A stretch of 64,000 bases of DNA, taken from assembly GCA_036378535.1 (NCBI GenBank), contig DASUWH010000051.1, positions 62,001-126,000 of the forward strand. Direction: 5' to 3'. Positions 61,277-64,000 of the stretch are shown here, piece by piece. Within the stretch, counting starts at the first letter, position 1, and every line of letters begins with the position of its first letter. Made by a program: the position numbers and the translations under genes. Source of the DNA: Gp1-AA122 sp036378535 (GTDB lineage Bacteria > Acidobacteriota > Terriglobia > Terriglobales > Acidobacteriaceae). The notes beneath the pieces are model-generated. The model worked only from the letters and a program-made list of their open reading frames with translations, was not told the DNA's origin and made no database searches.

Positions 61277-62789
61277 GGATAGAATCAGCCCTATTTTGCT
61301 GAGTGGACGTGGAAGGTACAGGTTGGGCAGTGGTCGCGGGCGAAACTGCGCGACCGGATCTTTTCTTCCTGGTTTTTTTCTGCTGCGGTGGCTGGTGCCC
61401 GGAAGCCTTCAGCAAATCCGTGATACTGCTGTTCATGAGGTCTTCAAGACGATGCAAGTCCGGAGCCGCCTGTACATCGCCGCTGAAACCGAAATACGTA
61501 ACCCCGTCATAACTAAGGATGGCGCAATTCAGGGCCATCTGACCGCCCACGGGGACGTACGGATACCACTCGAGCATCTTGCGTCCCATCAGGTATAGCG
61601 GTTGATCCGGACCGCGAATGTTAGTACACACCAGATTGAAAGGCACAATCGGCAACAGGCTGGCAAGCGGCCCAACCAAAGCTTGCAAAGCCGCCGGCAC
61701 CGCACCCACCAGGCCGCCCGCGAGGCCCACCCATTCCGCGACATGAGCCCGTTTCAAGAAATCCATTCTCTTGTGTACGGCAGCCAGAAGCCTTCGCGGG
61801 CTGCGGATCCCAAGGGGAACCGTCACCGGCAGCAGCGAGATGCTATTGCCCAGCAGGGTCCCGTCCTTGGTGTCGCGGACGTTTACCGGCACCATCATTC
61901 GTAGCAACCGCCCCTTCACCTTATCATCATGCAGTTCAGCGTACCGCCGGATGGTGGCCGTTATGAGTGCGAGGACGACATCGTTGTGTGTCCCGCCGCA
62001 GGTCCTGCGGATAGTTTTGATTGCTTCGGTCGGTATTTGGGTCCAGGCGAACTGCTGCGGCCCCTGGTAGGTCTTGTTAAAAAACAGGCGCTCTGTAGGC
62101 GCCGTAAGTTCAGGCAGAAAGCGTCCGAAGTCCTCCGTCGGCAAACCTCCGCCCAGAGCGCGTTCGCTGACGTTTACCAAGTCGGATTGCGCCGACAAAA
62201 AGCGCTGGAGAAGGTCGGAATAACTGCTGAGCCATCCTTCGACCAGCAAAGTGAGAGAGTCGCGCTGACGGCGCTCAGGAATTACTTTTTTCTTGGGCGT
62301 GGGCCGCAGCCTGGGACTGGGATCCAGCAAGACGTTCATCAGTGCCACGCCGGCGATGCCATCCGCCAGGCAGTGGTGCACTCGCAGGACCAGCGCCGAG
62401 CGATTGTCATGCAAGCCGTGTACCAGGGTCAGGTCCCAGAGCGGGTGTTCCCGTTCCATCACGGTGCTTAGAATGTTCCCGGCTAGTCTCTTGAGTTCCT
62501 CGTCGGTACCATGCTTGAGGGTTGCCTCGCGAATATGGCGGCGAATGTCGAAGTCGGGATCATCTTCCCAGGAAGGGAACCCTATATTGAATGGCGGCGC
62601 CAGGGCGCGCTGGCAGTAGCGCGGCAACAGGGGCAGCCTGGACGCAATATAGCGGCGGCAGGCCGAGAGCGGAATGTCTCCTTCCAGCACGCTGACGCAA
62701 GCGATATTCAGCGGCATGCCCCGGCGCTCGAGATATAAGAAGAGAGCATCTCCCCAGGAGAGACGTTCGCCATTTTGACCGTTACTCAT
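61227..62789 (-). CDS. Wax ester synthase / diacylglycerol acyltransferase (WS/DGAT)
   Basis: A bifunctional enzyme transferring acyl-CoA to long-chain alcohols or diacylglycerol to form storage lipid. The 520 aa protein starts LSWGDALFLYLERRGMPLNI, has the catalytic motif HHCLADG (138-144), a variant of HHxxxDG, an NDVVLALITATIRRYAE segment (the family ND motif) and VPFNLVCTNIRGPDQPLYLM in the C-terminal half. A C-terminal tail of about 55 residues is basic and then Ser/Thr/Gln-rich (QQKKTRKKRSGRA). It is cotranscribed with STAS and AdhE-like genes upstream (30-nt gap to STAS) and a CrtC-like gene downstream (overlapping). Confidence 0.93.
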   Translation of the reverse strand: MSNGQNGERLSWGDALFLYLERRGMPLNIACVSVLEGDIPLSACRRYIASRLPLLPRYCQRALAPPFNIGFPSWEDDPDFDIRRHIREATLKHGTDEELKRLAGNILSTVMEREHPLWDLTLVHGLHDNRSALVLRVHHCLADGIAGVALMNVLLDPSPRLRPTPKKKVIPERRQRDSLTLLVEGWLSSYSDLLQRFLSAQSDLVNVSERALGGGLPTEDFGRFLPELTAPTERLFFNKTYQGPQQFAWTQIPTEAIKTIRRTCGGTHNDVVLALITATIRRYAELHDDKVKGRLLRMMVPVNVRDTKDGTLLGNSISLLPVTVPLGIRSPRRLLAAVHKRMDFLKRAHVAEWVGLAGGLVGAVPAALQALVGPLASLLPIVPFNLVCTNIRGPDQPLYLMGRKMLEWYPYVPVGGQMALNCAILSYDGVTYFGFSGDVQAAPDLHRLEDLMNSSITDLLKASGHQPPQQKKTRKKRSGRAVSPATTAQPVPSTSTQQNRADSILESPEKETVPLSMAAD

Positions 62790-62819
62790 AGCGACCCTCC
62801 GCTGCCTGCCGCTGCTCTC

Positions 62820-63113
62820 TCAATTCAAATATGAGAATCGTGACGCGACCTTCATCAGCTTCAGCACTTTGTAAACCTCAACACTGACGCCGCGCACTAC
62901 CAGCCTCACAGCTTTAGCATCAGCGAGCGTGGCCAACTCTTCCAGTGCGCCGATCGCCGCGGGACTGATCCGGCTCACCGTCGAGAAATCGACGCTCATC
63001 TCTCCCTCGGCGCTATCCAGTCTCTTGCTGGCATCCTCCAGTATTTCGACGAAATGTTCTGTTTCAAGTTTGGGCATGACGGAAAGCGTTCCCATAGTTG
63101 CCACCTCATTCAT
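62820..63113 (-). CDS. STAS-domain protein (anti-sigma-antagonist-like)
   Basis: A single STAS domain (97 aa): residues 15-95 with an LVVRGVSVEVYKVLKLMKV segment at the C-terminal helix and the STVSRISPAAIGALEELATL block where SpoIIAA/RsbV carry DSSG. Here the Asp-Ser-Ser is Ser-Pro-Ala, so the regulatory phospho-serine seems absent. Its ATG overlaps the TGA of the AdhE-like gene (ATGA, 63110-63113), which indicates coupled translation. Possible roles: partner-switching regulator insensitive to phosphorylation, or a lipid-binding STAS. Confidence 0.85.
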   Translation of the reverse strand: MNEVATMGTLSVMPKLETEHFVEILEDASKRLDSAEGEMSVDFSTVSRISPAAIGALEELATLADAKAVRLVVRGVSVEVYKVLKLMKVASRFSYLN

Positions 63114-64000
63114 GCGGTTTGGGGTTGAGCCGCAGCCTTCGCCGCACCCCGCCCTTCATAGGCGCTCCACAACAGCTCAGCCAGTTCGCTGACCAGGGGC
63201 ATGCGCGGATTCGACAGCCAGGAAGGATCGTCAAACGCAGCCTTGGCCAAGTCCGGCACTGCCCGTTCGAACTCTTCTCTGGCGATACCCAGGGAGGCAA
63301 TCGAGCTTGGCATGCCAAGCTGATCGAGCAGCTGTTCGATAGCCGTAATTAGGTTCTTTACCTTTTCGTCAGTCGTGTTGCCACCCAGGCCCAGCAAATC
63401 CGCCACCATTGCATATTTTTTGTGGGCGACATAGCCGATCTGGTTTGGCGAGGGCATGAACTTCGTCGGTACTGAAGCGTTAAATGCGATCACGTGCGGA
63501 AGCATGAGCGCATTGGCGCGTCCATGAGCGACACGGAAGCGCGCGCCAAAGGCATGCGCCAGGGCATGATTGACTCCGACTGACGCGTTGGAAAACGCAA
63601 TCGCCGCGATGCAAGCGGCGTTATGCATCATGGTACGAGCCTCTTCATCCTGCGGCTGTTCGTAGGCGATGGGCAGGTACTTAAAGATGAGACGAATCGC
63701 CTGCATGGCATTGGAATCGGTGTAGGGCGAGGCATAACTCGATACTCCCGCTTCCAAGGCATGGGTCAAGGCATCGATGCCGGTATCCGCCGTCAAGCCT
63801 CTGGGCATGGAGAGCACGAATTGGGGGTCCACGATGGCGACATCCGGCGAGAGTGAATAGTCGGCGAGTGTCACCTTGCGCCCATGCTCTTTATCAAACA
63901 TGACGGCAAAGGGCGTAATTTCACTGCCGGTTCCGCTGGTCGTAGGAATCGCAATCAGACGCGCACCATTGATTTTTTCCGTGGGATACTGAACCACACG
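63110..64000 (-). CDS. AdhE-like iron-containing alcohol dehydrogenase, 5' part outside the window
   Basis: The window contains the C-terminal 295 residues of a group III metal-dependent alcohol dehydrogenase. Seen are IAIPTTSGTGSEITPFAVMF (NAD-binding segment), MPRGLTADTGIDALTHALEA (metal Asp and His), GVNHALAHAFGARF and VAHGRANALMLPHV (metal His residues). The C-terminus (DDPSWLSNPRMPLVSELAEL) is like that of bifunctional AdhE (acetaldehyde/alcohol dehydrogenase), so the missing part may contain an aldehyde-dehydrogenase half. The frame is open to the window edge. It would supply alcohol or NAD+ regeneration for the downstream WS/DGAT. Confidence 0.88.
   Translation of the reverse strand, partial: RVVQYPTEKINGARLIAIPTTSGTGSEITPFAVMFDKEHGRKVTLADYSLSPDVAIVDPQFVLSMPRGLTADTGIDALTHALEAGVSSYASPYTDSNAMQAIRLIFKYLPIAYEQPQDEEARTMMHNAACIAAIAFSNASVGVNHALAHAFGARFRVAHGRANALMLPHVIAFNASVPTKFMPSPNQIGYVAHKKYAMVADLLGLGGNTTDEKVKNLITAIEQLLDQLGMPSSIASLGIAREEFERAVPDLAKAAFDDPSWLSNPRMPLVSELAELLWSAYEGRGAAKAAAQPQTA

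Noticed and set aside
1..64000. CRISPR arrays, prophage or complete insertion sequences
   Set aside because: I saw no regularly spaced direct repeats, no phage structural genes and no transposase or integrase frame anywhere in the window.

Overview
The window is dense bacterial chromosomal DNA. Family-level resemblance of many proteins points to Acidobacteriota, probably class Terriglobia: a CBM9/DUF5916 outer-membrane protein, a PATAN (DUF4388) response regulator, an S41 homologue without its dyad, an RplU with a lysine-rich tail, and scattered palindromic elements carrying a TGTCATCCCGAG core. This is an inference from style and content; there is no rRNA marker. I found no rRNA, tRNA, CRISPR array, prophage or intact insertion sequence.

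Layout. 1-5.5 kb (+): a 5'-truncated TPR protein, a PilT-like ATPase, moeA, moaC, a receiver-PATAN response regulator and mogA; the last three lie almost end to end. 5.5-7.6 kb (-): the conserved rplU-rpmA-obg block. 8-10.2 kb (-): DUF5916 outer-membrane protein. 10.5-16.5 kb (-): a signalling cassette of TonB-dependent receptor, YfiR-like periplasmic protein, hybrid histidine kinase (HAMP-HK-REC-REC-Hpt) and response regulator, with overlapping or abutting genes. 16.8-23.1 kb (+): GH38 alpha-mannosidase, sugar porter, YraN-like nuclease-fold protein and galT. 23.2-29.1 kb: PASTA protein, GT87-like membrane glycosyltransferase, class A penicillin-binding protein and an S41/CtpA-like protein whose catalytic Ser and Lys are both replaced. 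29.6-39.4 kb: a secreted Asp-box protein and housekeeping genes (serA, rpsA, a HIT protein, ligA, cysS). 39.5-45.4 kb is a looser accessory stretch of small exported or membrane proteins and dispersed repeats.

45.5-64 kb is the most coherent and interesting part: a neutral-lipid island. It holds fadA and fadN, an AidB-like acyl-CoA dehydrogenase, a GMC oxidoreductase, fadE, a PhaR-type regulator divergent from a six-repeat phasin-like granule protein, an alpha/beta hydrolase, and a minus-strand operon reading adhE-like (cut by the window end), STAS protein, wax ester synthase/DGAT, CrtC/AttH-like protein and a frameshifted UbiB/AarF kinase. No PHA synthase is present in the window, so the phasin/PhaR pair may serve wax-ester or triacylglycerol granules rather than PHA. 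That is a hypothesis. The phasin gene has a textbook sigma-70 promoter whose 17-bp spacer contains a perfect 14-bp palindrome.

Two kinds of MITE-like palindromic elements sit at the 3' ends of three unrelated genes and supply their stop codons.
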